A DNA stretch of 64,000 nt from Pseudomonadota bacterium (lineage in GTDB: Bacteria > Bdellovibrionota_B > Oligoflexia > Oligoflexales > CAIYRB01), in assembly GCA_026390435.1 (NCBI GenBank), contig JAPLFY010000030.1, positions 1 through 64,000 of the forward strand. The letters run 5' to 3'. Positions 24,502 through 33,647 of the stretch are shown here, piece after piece. Below the pieces are notes generated by a model. The model saw nothing but the letters and a program-made list of their open reading frames with translations. It did no database searches and was not told the origin of the DNA. A program made the position numbers and the translations under genes. How positions within the stretch are numbered: the first letter of the stretch is position 1; each line of letters opens with the position of its first letter.

Positions 24502-25450
24502 TCTGCGCCATGTGTGGACACCGCACGCTACACAGCCGCAAAACTTCACGATCAGGATGCGCCGCGATAATGTTATCGCCCATGGCACATTCGGTGAGCA
24601 ACAAGTAGCGCGGAGCCTTAACGGTCTCCACATATTTGATCATAGCTGACGTGCTGCCAGCGAAATCAGCTGCCGCAGTAACCTCTGGACTGCACTCTGG
24701 ATGCGCCAGAACTACGACATCAGGAAATTGACGACGGACCCGCTCAATGTCCCCAACGGTAAACTTCTCATGGACCTCGCATTTGCCATGCCAGCCGATG
24801 AACACCTTGTCGATGGCAGACTGGCCCTGGGCCAGTTTACGCGGATCAGTTTCCGGGAAAATGACGTGCTTACCAGTCTCCCGCGCGACGTTTTGCGCCA
24901 GATATTCGTCCGGAATGAAAATGACCGTGTCTGTACCAAGCGATTCTACAACCTTCACGGCATTGCTAGAGGTGCAGCAAATATCCGTCTCCGCCTTAAC
25001 ATCAGCATAGGAATTGATGTAAGTCACGACGGGAACGCCGGGATATTGTGCCTTCAGCCGCCGCACATCAGCTGCCGTGATGCTTTGGGCGAGAGAACAG
25101 CCTGCTTTTTGCGATGGTATTAAAACTTGCCGACTGGGATTAATGATCTTAGCGGTCTCGGCCATGAATTCAACGCCGCAAAACACAAGCACGTCAGCCT
25201 GGGTGGTCGCCGCCTTCCGACACAGCTCCAGCGAGTCGCCGGTGAAGTCCGCCACCGTGTGGTAAAGGGCAGGTTCCATATAGTTATGGCCCAGAATGAT
25301 GGCGTTGCGCTCACGCTTTAACTTGTTGATCTCGACAACAAGCTTGGCCTTCTCGCGGAGCTCAAACTCCGGCACGATTTTCGCCATCATCGAGTGCATG
25401 CGCTCGTAGGTAGCCTGATAAGTGGCGGTGGATTCCATCATTTTTTCCAT
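24386..25450 (-). CDS. nadA: Quinolinate synthase
   Basis: A 354-residue [4Fe-4S] enzyme that condenses iminoaspartate with dihydroxyacetone phosphate to quinolinate in de novo NAD synthesis. It shows AIILGHNYMEPALYHTVADFTGDSLEL, the cluster cysteines in KAGCSLAQ, HPECSPEV and the CSVRCPHM end, and TYINSYADVKAETDICCTSSNAV. The length fits the longer NadA type. On the minus strand a weak promoter (TTGTTT-N17-TATAGC) is embedded just past the upstream flagellin terminator. nadB/nadC are not in the window. Its 3' end overlaps the matrixin gene by 116 bases. Confidence 0.96.
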   Translation of the reverse strand: MEKMMESTATYQATYERMHSMMAKIVPEFELREKAKLVVEINKLKRERNAIILGHNYMEPALYHTVADFTGDSLELCRKAATTQADVLVFCGVEFMAETAKIINPSRQVLIPSQKAGCSLAQSITAADVRRLKAQYPGVPVVTYINSYADVKAETDICCTSSNAVKVVESLGTDTVIFIPDEYLAQNVARETGKHVIFPETDPRKLAQGQSAIDKVFIGWHGKCEVHEKFTVGDIERVRRQFPDVVVLAHPECSPEVTAAADFAGSTSAMIKYVETVKAPRYLLLTECAMGDNIIAAHPDREVLRLCSVRCPHMAQITLEDTLTCLQELRYEVIVPEDVRLRAKKAIDRMLAIG

Positions 25451-25504
25451 CGTATAGCCTTTGACTGGGTGCTTCGGGCACGCTAGCTATAATGCGCTAC
25501 AAAC

Positions 25505-25534
25505 GGAAAAACAAGGGGTGGCCTAGGCCACCCC
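25505..25534 (-). terminator. Rho-independent terminator of the flagellin pair
   Basis: On the minus strand GGGGTGGCCTAGGCCACCCC is a perfect palindrome (8-9 base-pair stem) followed by TTGTTTTTCC. It lies 25 bases after the stop of the flagellin gene that ends at 25560 and separates the pair from nadA. Confidence 0.85.
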
Positions 25535-25559
25535 CAATTAATTAACATGACTAAAGATT

Positions 25560-26492
25560 TTAGGCCCTTAAGAGCTGGAGGACGGCTTCTGGCTGGGCGT
25601 TGGCTTGGGTCAGGACAGAGAGAGCGGCACTGGACAGGATGCGACCTTGGGTCAATTTCGCTGTTTCCGCAGCGTAATCCACATCGCGGATTCGGCTTTG
25701 GGCGGCAGCCATGTTCTCGCTAGCGATGTCGATGTTGTTGATCGTGCTATTCAAGCGTGACTGCACAGAACCAAGAGTTGCTCGGTAGGAGGCTATCGAG
25801 TTTTGCGCGGTATCTAGACGGCTAAACAGTGTCGCCGTATCCCCGTCAGGTCCAAGGTCCTGCGCCCCAATGGTGGCTGTCGGATCAGGCATGATAGACA
25901 TCCCCTTCTCGCGCACCTGATCGATGGCCTCTTTCAACGACCCCAGCTCATCCAACTTAATGGTCAGAACATCTGGGTCACTGTCTTTATCAATCGTGGG
26001 TAAGTTACCTGCTGCGTCGCGACCACGGTTAGAGGCACCGACGAAGATTTGAATCGGCTTGTCCCCTTCGCCCGGGGTGAGCACCTTGGTCCCATTGAAC
26101 TCGGTTGAATCGATGATCCGTCCAACCTCGTCCCGCAGCTGAGTAAATTCCTTGTCCAAAAAGGTTCGTTCGCGTGGTCCCAACGTGTCGGAAGCGGCCT
26201 GCGTTGCAAGTTCACGCATCCGAATCATGATGTTAGACACTTCGTTAAGGCCACCCTCGGCAACCTCGATATAGGAAATCCCATCGCTGGCGTTTCGCTT
26301 TGCGACCCCCAAGCTCGACATGGTGCCCCGCAAGCGCTCGCTCACGGCGAGACCGGCGGCATCATCGGCGGATTTGTTAATCCGCAAACCTGATGACAAT
26401 CTCTCGAGAGACTGACTCAGCGAGCCCCGTTGTTCACTTAAGCGCCTTTGCGCCACCAAAGAATCGACGTTTGTCCTTACTCTTAATCCCAT
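25560..26492 (-). CDS. fliC: Flagellin
   Basis: A 310-residue flagellin. ATG at 26492 is chosen: AGGGAG precedes it and the protein then begins MGLRVRTNVDSLVAQRRL like its paralogues; a start at 26522 adds ten unrelated residues. N-terminal LSSGLRINKSADDAAGLAVS and C-terminal QSRIRDVDYAAETAKLTQGR ending AVLQLLRA are conserved. The central domain differs from the other two flagellins (GASNRGRDAAGNLPTIDKDS), and the hinge residue AKRNASDG replaces NAND. It lies 80 bases downstream of another flagellin on the same strand and shares its terminator. Confidence 0.96.
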   Translation of the reverse strand: MGLRVRTNVDSLVAQRRLSEQRGSLSQSLERLSSGLRINKSADDAAGLAVSERLRGTMSSLGVAKRNASDGISYIEVAEGGLNEVSNIMIRMRELATQAASDTLGPRERTFLDKEFTQLRDEVGRIIDSTEFNGTKVLTPGEGDKPIQIFVGASNRGRDAAGNLPTIDKDSDPDVLTIKLDELGSLKEAIDQVREKGMSIMPDPTATIGAQDLGPDGDTATLFSRLDTAQNSIASYRATLGSVQSRLNSTINNIDIASENMAAAQSRIRDVDYAAETAKLTQGRILSSAALSVLTQANAQPEAVLQLLRA

Positions 26493-26514
26493 GACTACAC
26501 TCCCTGTTATTGGA

Positions 26515-26535
26515 CACGGCAAACCATTCGCCGTG
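26515..26535 (-). promoter_or_regulatory. Hairpin in the leader between the paired flagellins
   Basis: CACGGC and GCCGTG form a perfect 6-base-pair stem with a 9-base loop in the 80 bases between the two flagellin genes. There is no T run, so it more likely affects stability or translation of the downstream flagellin mRNA than ends transcription. Confidence 0.4.
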
Positions 26536-26572
26536 AGACGCGAAAATTGTTGTTACCCGCTAAAACTTTGGA

Positions 26573-27448
26573 TCAACGCAGCAGCTGGAGCGCCATTTCT
26601 GGCGCAGCATTGGCCTGGCTCAGGACGGAAACGTTGGCTTGCGTCATGATCTTGGCCTGGGTCAGGCTGGCGGTTTCGGCGGCGTAATCGACATCTCTGA
26701 TCCGGCTCATCGCTAACTGCTGATTTTCCATAGACACGCCGAGGTTACCGATCGCACTGCCGAGACGATTTTGAACCGCGCCGAGAGTAGCGCGTTCGCT
26801 CGCCATCCTGCCGAGGGCATCATCGATCGTGGTTAACTTGTCGGCGATCTCGGTGCGGGTCAGGGGGGAATCGTCACCTTGAGCACCGATCTCGGTGCCT
26901 TTGCCTAGACCGAGGGTATTTGAATTAAATTTGATCCCCTCAAGGTTGATCGTGATGGTGTCGGAGTTCGCCTCTGGGGTGGTGCCACGGGTGCCGATTT
27001 GGACCACAAATTGAGCCAAACCCCCGTCCGGTGCAAACATTTTGCGACCGTTAAACTCGGTGGAGTTACCTATCCGATCCATCTCGTCGACTAGTTGGGT
27101 ATACTCGCGGTTGAGGAAGCTGCGTTCCTTATCACCGATCGTGTCACTCGCTGATTGCACGGTTAGTTCGCGCAAGCGGATGAGAATGTTGGTCATCTCA
27201 TTCATGCCGCCTTCAGCAACCTGAACCATGGATACGGCGTCGTTGGCGTTTCGCTTAGCCACATTTAGCCCACGCAGCTGACCTCTGAGATTCTCGCTGA
27301 TGGCTAGACCTGCGGCGTCGTCTGACGACTTGTTGATCCTGTAGCCCGATGCCAAGCGCTCTAAGCTGGAGTTCATCTCACCGTTGTTACGTTCCATGAA
27401 GCGCTGAGCAACCAAACTGTTCACGTTCGTACGGATTCGCATTCCCAT
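26573..27448 (-). CDS. fliC: Flagellin
   Basis: A 291-residue flagellin with GGAGG 8 bases before the ATG. It has MGMRIRTNVNSLVAQRFM, LASGYRINKSSDDAAGLAIS, AKRNANDAVSMVQVAEGGMNEM and the C-terminal SRIRDVDYAAETASLTQ ending MALQLLR. The central domain is short. It is closer in its core to the flagellin at 8544-9425 (shared SSDTIGDKERSF/TIGNKERSF block and LGLG segment) than to its downstream neighbour. A sigma-28-like promoter is 81-107 bases upstream. It is first in the two-flagellin unit and probably the better expressed copy. Confidence 0.97.
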   Translation of the reverse strand: MGMRIRTNVNSLVAQRFMERNNGEMNSSLERLASGYRINKSSDDAAGLAISENLRGQLRGLNVAKRNANDAVSMVQVAEGGMNEMTNILIRLRELTVQSASDTIGDKERSFLNREYTQLVDEMDRIGNSTEFNGRKMFAPDGGLAQFVVQIGTRGTTPEANSDTITINLEGIKFNSNTLGLGKGTEIGAQGDDSPLTRTEIADKLTTIDDALGRMASERATLGAVQNRLGSAIGNLGVSMENQQLAMSRIRDVDYAAETASLTQAKIMTQANVSVLSQANAAPEMALQLLR

Positions 27449-27528
27449 CTCAGTATCCTCCTTGATATATTAATGCTGGTCATAACCCTATGACCTGCTG
27501 CGAGTTCCGCCTGGAACTTGCACAGTTA

Positions 27529-27555
27529 CCAACGGCGTCTGCTCAAAATTCTTTA
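27529..27555 (-). promoter_or_regulatory. Sigma-28 (FliA-type) promoter of the flagellin pair
   Basis: On the minus strand TAAAGAAT (27555-27548), exactly 11 bases, then GCCGTTGG (27536-27529). This matches TAAAGTTT-N11-GCCGATAA at the key TAAAG and GCCG positions with exact spacing, 81 bases before the flagellin ATG. The -10 end is imperfect. Confidence 0.6.
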
Positions 27556-27616
27556 ATTTTTTGGTCAACGCACAAAAAACGCCGGGCATGCGGCAATCAT
27601 CGAGGGGTTAGCTGGT

Positions 27617-28990
27617 TTGGCTAATTTTTCCTGGGACTTAAGTAATTGGCTGGAAGTTGAAAAAGCACTTCTTTCTCAGCGATTTCATGGTGTTATAGTA
27701 TCGATCTCGGGAGGCCTTGATTCGACAGCGTTATTACAGGCAATTTGGCACCTACACCAAACTCAAAAATTTTTTCGCCTTGCCGCATTTCACTGCGCCT
27801 ACGGATTGCGTGGGAGTGAGTCTGTCGACGATTTGGATTTTTGCAAAACACTCGCCAAAGAACGGGATATTCCCTTTATTTACCGGGAGATCACACCTGA
27901 AGAACGGCTCCGTCGCGGCGGCGAGGGCGTCCAAGAGTGGGCGCGCCGCATCCGGCAGGAGGAGTTTCAACGCTTGGCTCGTCAGGGGTGGGTCGTCGCT
28001 TTAGCGCATCACCGCGATGATCTTGCCGAAAATGTGCTAATGCGCCTTGCTCGGGGCTCTGGACCGGGTAATTTGCTGGGAATGCAGGCTTGGTCGGCCC
28101 CTTATTGGCGCCCCCTACTTGGGTATCCGAAAGAGGCGCTGCGTGAGCGGCTCCAAGCCGAAGGCTTAAGCTACAGGGAAGACAGCAGCAATCTAGGCGA
28201 CGCCTACAGTAGAAACATCATTCGTCACCGAATTTTACCGGAGCTTGAAGCCCTTTATCCCGGGGCCGCTGCGCGACTTGTGGCCTGTGCCGAGGACGCC
28301 AGAGACCTTGCGGGCTCTGTAACCGAGGTCCTCGAGGCCAAAGGAGTTGCGCCCCACATGTCACGGGATACCGCGCCGGGCATAGCCCGTCATGCCGTTG
28401 CCCAGCACATAAAAGCGGAGTTACCCGGGCACAGGCAACTTTCTCGGCGCCTTCTCGATGCAGCAATTTCTGGTCATGCCCCGGAACTTCCCGGCGCGTA
28501 TAAAACGCGCCTCAGCAAGGACCTTCGCCTTGAAACCTTTGGCGACAGCGCCAAAGACCACAGGCAACTCCAGCATCAAAGGGGCCTTAGCGGGCCCGCT
28601 CTGTCTGCGATCCTCGAGCCAAGCTCTTATGCTTATCTAACCAGCCAAGAGGGACTATACGTCCTGCGCACCCCCGAGGCGTCTTCCGAGGCCGAAGCGG
28701 CCTCTGCGAATCTAGAGATACAAACAGTGTCGTCGCGCCAAGGCCTGAAATTCCCAGGTGCCGAGGGTAAAATTAGCGTGAAAAACCTAATGCAGCGTTG
28801 GGCCGTGCCGGTTAAGCTGCGAGCTAAGTGTCGCGTTTTACAAAACAACAGTGTGACGGTCGGCCTGTTTGATGGGCAAAAATTGCACGTACCAAATCAT
28901 CATGGCCAAAAAACCGGGTGCAGCCAATTGGACGTCAATCTGCGATACTTAAAGGACGGGCGATCACGATCGCCCCTAGAATCTTATTAG
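27617..28990 (+). CDS. tilS: tRNA(Ile)-lysidine synthase
   Basis: A 457-residue N-type ATP pyrophosphatase that turns C34 of the CAU-anticodon tRNA-Ile into lysidine so that it reads AUA. The PP-loop SISGGLDSTALLQAI (near residue 31), AAFHCAYGLRGSES, QEWARRIRQEEF, ALAHHRDDLAENVLMRLARGSG and the YREDSSN motif are present, and a divergent C-terminal domain follows. TTG start with GAGGGG about 9 bases upstream. It is divergent from the flagellins and directly precedes ftsH, a common bacterial linkage. Confidence 0.92.
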   Translation: MANFSWDLSNWLEVEKALLSQRFHGVIVSISGGLDSTALLQAIWHLHQTQKFFRLAAFHCAYGLRGSESVDDLDFCKTLAKERDIPFIYREITPEERLRRGGEGVQEWARRIRQEEFQRLARQGWVVALAHHRDDLAENVLMRLARGSGPGNLLGMQAWSAPYWRPLLGYPKEALRERLQAEGLSYREDSSNLGDAYSRNIIRHRILPELEALYPGAAARLVACAEDARDLAGSVTEVLEAKGVAPHMSRDTAPGIARHAVAQHIKAELPGHRQLSRRLLDAAISGHAPELPGAYKTRLSKDLRLETFGDSAKDHRQLQHQRGLSGPALSAILEPSSYAYLTSQEGLYVLRTPEASSEAEAASANLEIQTVSSRQGLKFPGAEGKISVKNLMQRWAVPVKLRAKCRVLQNNSVTVGLFDGQKLHVPNHHGQKTGCSQLDVNLRYLKDGRSRSPLESY

Positions 28991-29029
28991 ACCCGAATAA
29001 ATATTGGCGCTGGTATCAAGGAGCTGTAG

Positions 29030-31006
29030 ATGGCTAAGTCTCCACAAAAGCAGAATCAACAAATGCGAATCACCATGCTGTTCGCGGGAATCCTCGGCCT
29101 TTTGCTGTTGGTCCACCTGATGGTTAAACCGCAGGACGAGCCGAAAACGCTTAAGTTCTCGGAGTTCATCGCAGCAGCGAGTTTGCCGGACAGCGACCCT
29201 AACCATGTCGCCGAGGTCACTTTTAAAGAGAACGAAATCGTCGGTATCCGTGTCGACAAAAGCACATTTAAGACATACGGCCCAAATGACGCCGACATTA
29301 GAAAGACGCTGAGCGAAAAGGGCGTCAAAGTAAACTTCGAACCACCAGAAGAAATGAGCTGGTGGAAAACCCTGTTGATCAACTCTCTGCCGCTGATCAT
29401 CATTTTGTTCCTCTTCATATTTTTCATGCGCCAGCTGCAAATCGGCGGCGGTAAGGCCATGTCGTTCGGCAAAAGCCGGGCGAAGTTACTAAATGAAAAT
29501 CAAACGCGAGTCACTTTCGATGACATCGCCGGCATCGATGAGGCCAAGCAAGAGCTCGAGGAAATCATCGAGTTCCTCAAAGATCCGAAAAAGTTCACCC
29601 GTCTCGGGGGCCGTATCCCCAAGGGTGTGCTGCTAGTGGGCTCGCCGGGCACTGGTAAAACGGTACTCGCCAAGGCTATTGCCGGAGAGGCGGGCGTGCC
29701 TTTCTTCTCCATCTCGGGCTCAGATTTCGTAGAAATGTTTGTCGGCGTTGGCGCCAGCCGCGTGCGCGACTTATTCGACCAATCTAAAAAACACGCTCCC
29801 TGTATTGTTTTCATCGATGAAATCGATGCTGTCGGCCGTCACCGCGGTGCTGGCCTCGGCGGCGGACACGACGAAAGAGAACAGACACTGAACCAGTTAT
29901 TGGTTGAGATGGACGGATTCGAAGCGAACGAAGGCGTCATCATCATCGCCGCAACTAACCGGCCAGACGTACTCGATCCAGCCCTGCTACGTCCAGGTCG
30001 CTTCGACCGCCGTGTAGTAGTGCCAAAACCTGACGTAAAAGGCCGCGAAGGCATCCTTAAAGTCCACACTAAAAAGTCGCCTCTAGCTAAAGACGTAGAC
30101 CTCCCAACGATTGCCCAAGGAACCCCAGGCTTTTCTGGCGCCGATCTGGAAAACCTAGTCAACGAAGCTGCGCTCATTGCTGCCCGCCAGGACTGCAAAG
30201 AGGTTTCCATGCATCATTTTGAGCTGGCTAAAGACAAAATACTCATGGGTCCTGAGCGCAAGAGCATGATCATGAGCATCGAGGAAAAGCGCAACACGGC
30301 TTACCATGAGGCCGGCCATGCCATTGTCGGTCTTTTTATTGGCGGCGTCGATCCCGTGCACAAAGTCAGCATCATTCCACGCGGCCAAGCCCTCGGCGTC
30401 ACTGTGATGCTACCTGCCGAAGACCGCTACACTCTGACCAAAGACTACGCTGAGGGAATGATCGCTTACGCCATGGGCGGACGGGCTGCCGAAGAACTGA
30501 TCTTCCGCAAGCAAACCACTGGCGCTGGCGACGACATCAACAAAGCCACAGACATTGCCCGCAAGATGGTTTGCAACTGGGGCATGAGTGACAAACTAGG
30601 ACCGCTCTCCTTCGGCAAAGACAGTGAAGAAGTGTTCCTAGGACGCGAAATCCACAACTCAAGGAACTTCTCCGACAAAATAGCCGAGGAGATCGACAGC
30701 GAGATCCATCGCATCGTCACTTCTGGCTATAAAAAAGCTATCGGAATTTTGCGCGAAAACCGCGAACAACTCGAATCGTTGGCGGAGTCTCTCCTGATCA
30801 AAGAGACCCTCGACAGAACCCAAATCGAAAGCCTCATGAAGGGCCAGTCGGTGGTGTCTGACGAGGAGCGGAAAGCTTTCGAGGAAGCGCAAAAAAAAGC
30901 TAAAGACCTGAGGAAAAATCCTTCCCGCGCCAGCACCGTCACTGCCCTGGAAGGTCAAGAGCTGACAGATGCTCCAGCATTCTCAGCTCTGCCTCAAGGT
31001 ACATGA
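29030..31006 (+). CDS. ftsH: ATP-dependent zinc metalloprotease FtsH
   Basis: A 658-residue membrane AAA+ protease. Two transmembrane helices (about residues 9-26 and 116-135) frame a short periplasmic domain. The AAA module has [20 protein letters not shown] near 204, [12 protein letters not shown] and the second-region-of-homology arginines (LLRPGRFDR). The peptidase domain carries HEAGH near 426 and the third zinc ligand in the [13 protein letters not shown] region. GGAG precedes the ATG. It degrades misfolded membrane proteins and, in many bacteria, LpxC. Its stop overlaps the folP start (ATGA), so it heads or joins the seven-gene operon. Confidence 0.97.
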   Translation: MAKSPQKQNQQMRITMLFAGILGLLLLVHLMVKPQDEPKTLKFSEFIAAASLPDSDPNHVAEVTFKENEIVGIRVDKSTFKTYGPNDADIRKTLSEKGVKVNFEPPEEMSWWKTLLINSLPLIIILFLFIFFMRQLQIGGGKAMSFGKSRAKLLNENQTRVTFDDIAGIDEAKQELEEIIEFLKDPKKFTRLGGRIPKGVLLVGSPGTGKTVLAKAIAGEAGVPFFSISGSDFVEMFVGVGASRVRDLFDQSKKHAPCIVFIDEIDAVGRHRGAGLGGGHDEREQTLNQLLVEMDGFEANEGVIIIAATNRPDVLDPALLRPGRFDRRVVVPKPDVKGREGILKVHTKKSPLAKDVDLPTIAQGTPGFSGADLENLVNEAALIAARQDCKEVSMHHFELAKDKILMGPERKSMIMSIEEKRNTAYHEAGHAIVGLFIGGVDPVHKVSIIPRGQALGVTVMLPAEDRYTLTKDYAEGMIAYAMGGRAAEELIFRKQTTGAGDDINKATDIARKMVCNWGMSDKLGPLSFGKDSEEVFLGREIHNSRNFSDKIAEEIDSEIHRIVTSGYKKAIGILRENREQLESLAESLLIKETLDRTQIESLMKGQSVVSDEERKAFEEAQKKAKDLRKNPSRASTVTALEGQELTDAPAFSALPQGT

Positions 31007-31836
31007 AGGTCCCCAGCCCCGCGGTCGCCGCGGGTCGCTACCCCCTCCTAATGGGCGTCGTTAATCTGACGCCCGACTCTTTCTCCGACGGTGGTGATTA
31101 CAACGACGTCGGCGCCGCCTTTAACCGTATCGAAACCTTGATTGCCGACGGCGCCGACATCATCGACCTCGGCGCCGAGTCCACCCGCCCTGGGGCCTCA
31201 CAGGTACCCGCCGAAGAAGAATGGAAACGACTCCAACCCCTACTAAAACGCCTCTCTCAAAGTTCCCTTCCCGTTAGCATCAGTGTCGATACCCGCAAAC
31301 CTTCGTTAATGCTACAAGCAGCAGATTATGGTGCCACTTGGTTTAATGATATTGGCGGCCATGCCGATATGACTGACCTAGCAACACTCGCGAGCTATCC
31401 TGAAATGCATTACATTGCCATGCACATGCCGATCACCCCTGACATCATGCAGGTCCAACCAATGCCGGCCGCGCAAGCTTTGGCAGATATAAAAGAATTT
31501 TTCGCCCAGCGCCTGACGTTACTGGCGGCCGCTGGCTTTGGCGGCGAGCGAGTGTGGCTTGACCCAGGCATTGGGTTTGGCAAGACCGATACTGCAAACT
31601 TACGGATCATGCAGGCAATCAGCCTCTGGTCGCAGACCCTGCAGATTATGATCGGAGTATCGCGCAAATCTTTGATTGGTCGCATCCTTGATATCTCTGA
31701 CCCGAAGGCCCGTGACGCTCCGTCAAAAATGCTCGAATTTGGCTTGGCACTTTGCGGTGCCAAGCTCATCCGCACCCATAATGTGGCTCCGCTAAAGCGC
31801 CTGTTTGACCTCGTCCAAGGGGAGTCAGATGGTTGA
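31003..31836 (+). CDS. folP: Dihydropteroate synthase
   Basis: A 277-residue TIM-barrel enzyme joining p-aminobenzoate to dihydropterin pyrophosphate in folate synthesis, the target of sulfonamides. It shows [15 protein letters not shown] (pterin site), [42 protein letters not shown] and the [11 protein letters not shown] phosphate loop. The C-terminal RTHNV motif is intact. The start overlaps ftsH by 4 bases and the end overlaps cdaA by 8, so translation is coupled on both sides. Confidence 0.95.
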   Translation: MKVPSPAVAAGRYPLLMGVVNLTPDSFSDGGDYNDVGAAFNRIETLIADGADIIDLGAESTRPGASQVPAEEEWKRLQPLLKRLSQSSLPVSISVDTRKPSLMLQAADYGATWFNDIGGHADMTDLATLASYPEMHYIAMHMPITPDIMQVQPMPAAQALADIKEFFAQRLTLLAAAGFGGERVWLDPGIGFGKTDTANLRIMQAISLWSQTLQIMIGVSRKSLIGRILDISDPKARDAPSKMLEFGLALCGAKLIRTHNVAPLKRLFDLVQGESDG

Positions 31837-32665
31837 GATTCTAGACCAATTTGGATTCTGGGCGGCGATCGACATCCTGGTCATCGCGTTCATTATCTAT
31901 CACGCACTTCTACTCATTCGCGGTACACGAGCAGCTCAGATGCTGACGGGCATCCTGATTGTAGTTGCGATGTTCTTGCTGTCATCAATTGTGCCTCTCA
32001 CAACATTGAACTGGGTGATGAACAAGTTTTATTCGTCATTCATCATCATTATCATCATTCTATTTCAGGATGACATCCGCCACGTCCTTAGTCGGATGGG
32101 TAAAAAGTCATTCATTCCCGGAACTGACACGTTATCGTCTAGTCAAATCCTCGATGAAATAACCCGGGCGGCCGCGGCCTTAGCCAATAAACGCATTGGT
32201 GCCCTCGTGGTCATTGAACGAAACATCATCCTGTCCCGGTACGTTGAAGTTGGCACCTTGCTCGATGCCCGCGTATCAAAAGAATTACTCCTCTCGGTAT
32301 TCCACCCCTCATCGCCAATCCACGATGGTGCCGCCATTATTCAGCGCGGCCGCATATCCGCAGCTGGCTGCTTCTTACCACTGACCCGTGACGAGAATCT
32401 CGATGCTAACTGGGGCACACGCCACCGCGCAGCCATCGGAATTTCGCAGGAAACTGATGCCATCGTTGTGCTGGTATCAGAGGAAGGTGCCTCCATCTCG
32501 CTAGTCGTCGAAGGAAAGGTGTCGCGCAAGATGGAGCCCAAAGATCTACGCAAGTCACTCACAGATCTTTTGGCCGAAGAAAAAAACGCCGATGACTTTA
32601 ATCAAGAGCCTCGCGCGCCCGGTGGCTTCTTCCGCTTCTTTAAATCGAGAGGGGGCAACTCATGA
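31829..32665 (+). CDS. cdaA: Diadenylate cyclase (CdaA/DacA type)
   Basis: A 278-residue membrane enzyme making c-di-AMP from two ATP. ATG at 31829 follows GGAG by 4 bases and opens the usual N-terminus. Three hydrophobic helices (about 10-30, 38-55, 62-80) precede the DAC domain, which holds Asp166-Gly167-Ala168 (IHDGAAI) and Arg198-His199-Arg200 (GTRHRAAIG), the catalytic motifs. The Pro/Lys-rich C-terminus is longer than in many homologues. It is coupled to folP and cdaR. c-di-AMP usually controls potassium and osmolyte transport and wall homeostasis; no effector protein was identified in the window. Confidence 0.95.
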   Translation: MVEILDQFGFWAAIDILVIAFIIYHALLLIRGTRAAQMLTGILIVVAMFLLSSIVPLTTLNWVMNKFYSSFIIIIIILFQDDIRHVLSRMGKKSFIPGTDTLSSSQILDEITRAAAALANKRIGALVVIERNIILSRYVEVGTLLDARVSKELLLSVFHPSSPIHDGAAIIQRGRISAAGCFLPLTRDENLDANWGTRHRAAIGISQETDAIVVLVSEEGASISLVVEGKVSRKMEPKDLRKSLTDLLAEEKNADDFNQEPRAPGGFFRFFKSRGGNS

Positions 32666-33597
32666 AGCCCCGTATTGTGAACTCGCTGCTGCGCCATTTT
32701 TGGTACAAGGTCTGGGCTTTGGTTCTGGCCTGTTTATTCTGGTACATCGTCCAAGGCGAAGAGATTTTAGAGATCAATCGCCGTATTGTAGTGAACATCA
32801 AAGTACCCGAAGGACAATTGATCAAGGGTCCAGACACTCTGATCCTAGACGCAACCCTGCGCGGATCAAGGGTGCTACTAGGCGACTTCTCTACGCGTCC
32901 GCTAGAAGCGACTATCCGCATTCCCGAGGGCAAGACTGGGCAGATTCGCTACCGTATCGATCGTGAACACATAAAAAACTGGGATAATCGCATCAAACTC
33001 ACGGTGCACGAGCCCTACATCACCATCTACGTGGACGACAAAGCGAGCAAGAAAGTGCCCGTGCGCGAATTCTTAAAAGGAGTCCCTGCCGAGGGCTACA
33101 TTATTGAAAAGAGCATCATCAAGCCCAACATGATCACTATAACCGGGCCCAAATCTGATTTAGTGAAAATTGAAGAAGTGCTTACTTCGCCGATAGATGT
33201 CAGCAATCTATCGACCTCGAAAAGCTTCGAGACCAAAATCGCGGCCAAAGACCTGCCAAAACTGGAGCTGTCCACGGACACAGTAAATGTAAATCTCATG
33301 CTTGGTGAGCAGAAGATTAACAAAAAGTTCAGCTCCGTTCCGGTCGTGGTGGTCGGCAGTGACCACTTAACAAATGTAAGTCCACAGATGGTATCTATTG
33401 TGGTTCAAGGGACACCCGGAGTACTTAGCTTCATCAATCGCAGCGAGCTCGAGGCCTTCATCGATGCGCGTGACCTGCCGCCAGGCAAAAAGTACAATCG
33501 CCCGATCCAGGTAAAGATACCCCCGGACACCGTTCTAATTGAAACTCAACCGCAAACGGCCGCTATCGAAGTATTTAACCAAAAGCGCCTTAACTAA
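32662..33597 (+). CDS. cdaR: YbbR-domain regulator of diadenylate cyclase
   Basis: A 311-residue protein with one N-terminal transmembrane helix (FWYKVWALVLACLFWYIVQ) followed by about three to four YbbR repeats outside the membrane. One strand set is near VPVREFLKGVPAEGYIIEKS and others near residues 60-110, 205-225 and 270-300. In Firmicutes CdaR binds and tunes CdaA. The ATGA overlap with cdaA and the glmM gene just downstream reproduce the cdaA-cdaR-glmM order, which supports the same role here. Confidence 0.88.
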   Translation: MKPRIVNSLLRHFWYKVWALVLACLFWYIVQGEEILEINRRIVVNIKVPEGQLIKGPDTLILDATLRGSRVLLGDFSTRPLEATIRIPEGKTGQIRYRIDREHIKNWDNRIKLTVHEPYITIYVDDKASKKVPVREFLKGVPAEGYIIEKSIIKPNMITITGPKSDLVKIEEVLTSPIDVSNLSTSKSFETKIAAKDLPKLELSTDTVNVNLMLGEQKINKKFSSVPVVVVGSDHLTNVSPQMVSIVVQGTPGVLSFINRSELEAFIDARDLPPGKKYNRPIQVKIPPDTVLIETQPQTAAIEVFNQKRLN

Positions 33598-33647
33598 GCT
33601 GATCGCATTTAGCTACTCATTGACCGACCCACTGCGAGGAGCGTCCC

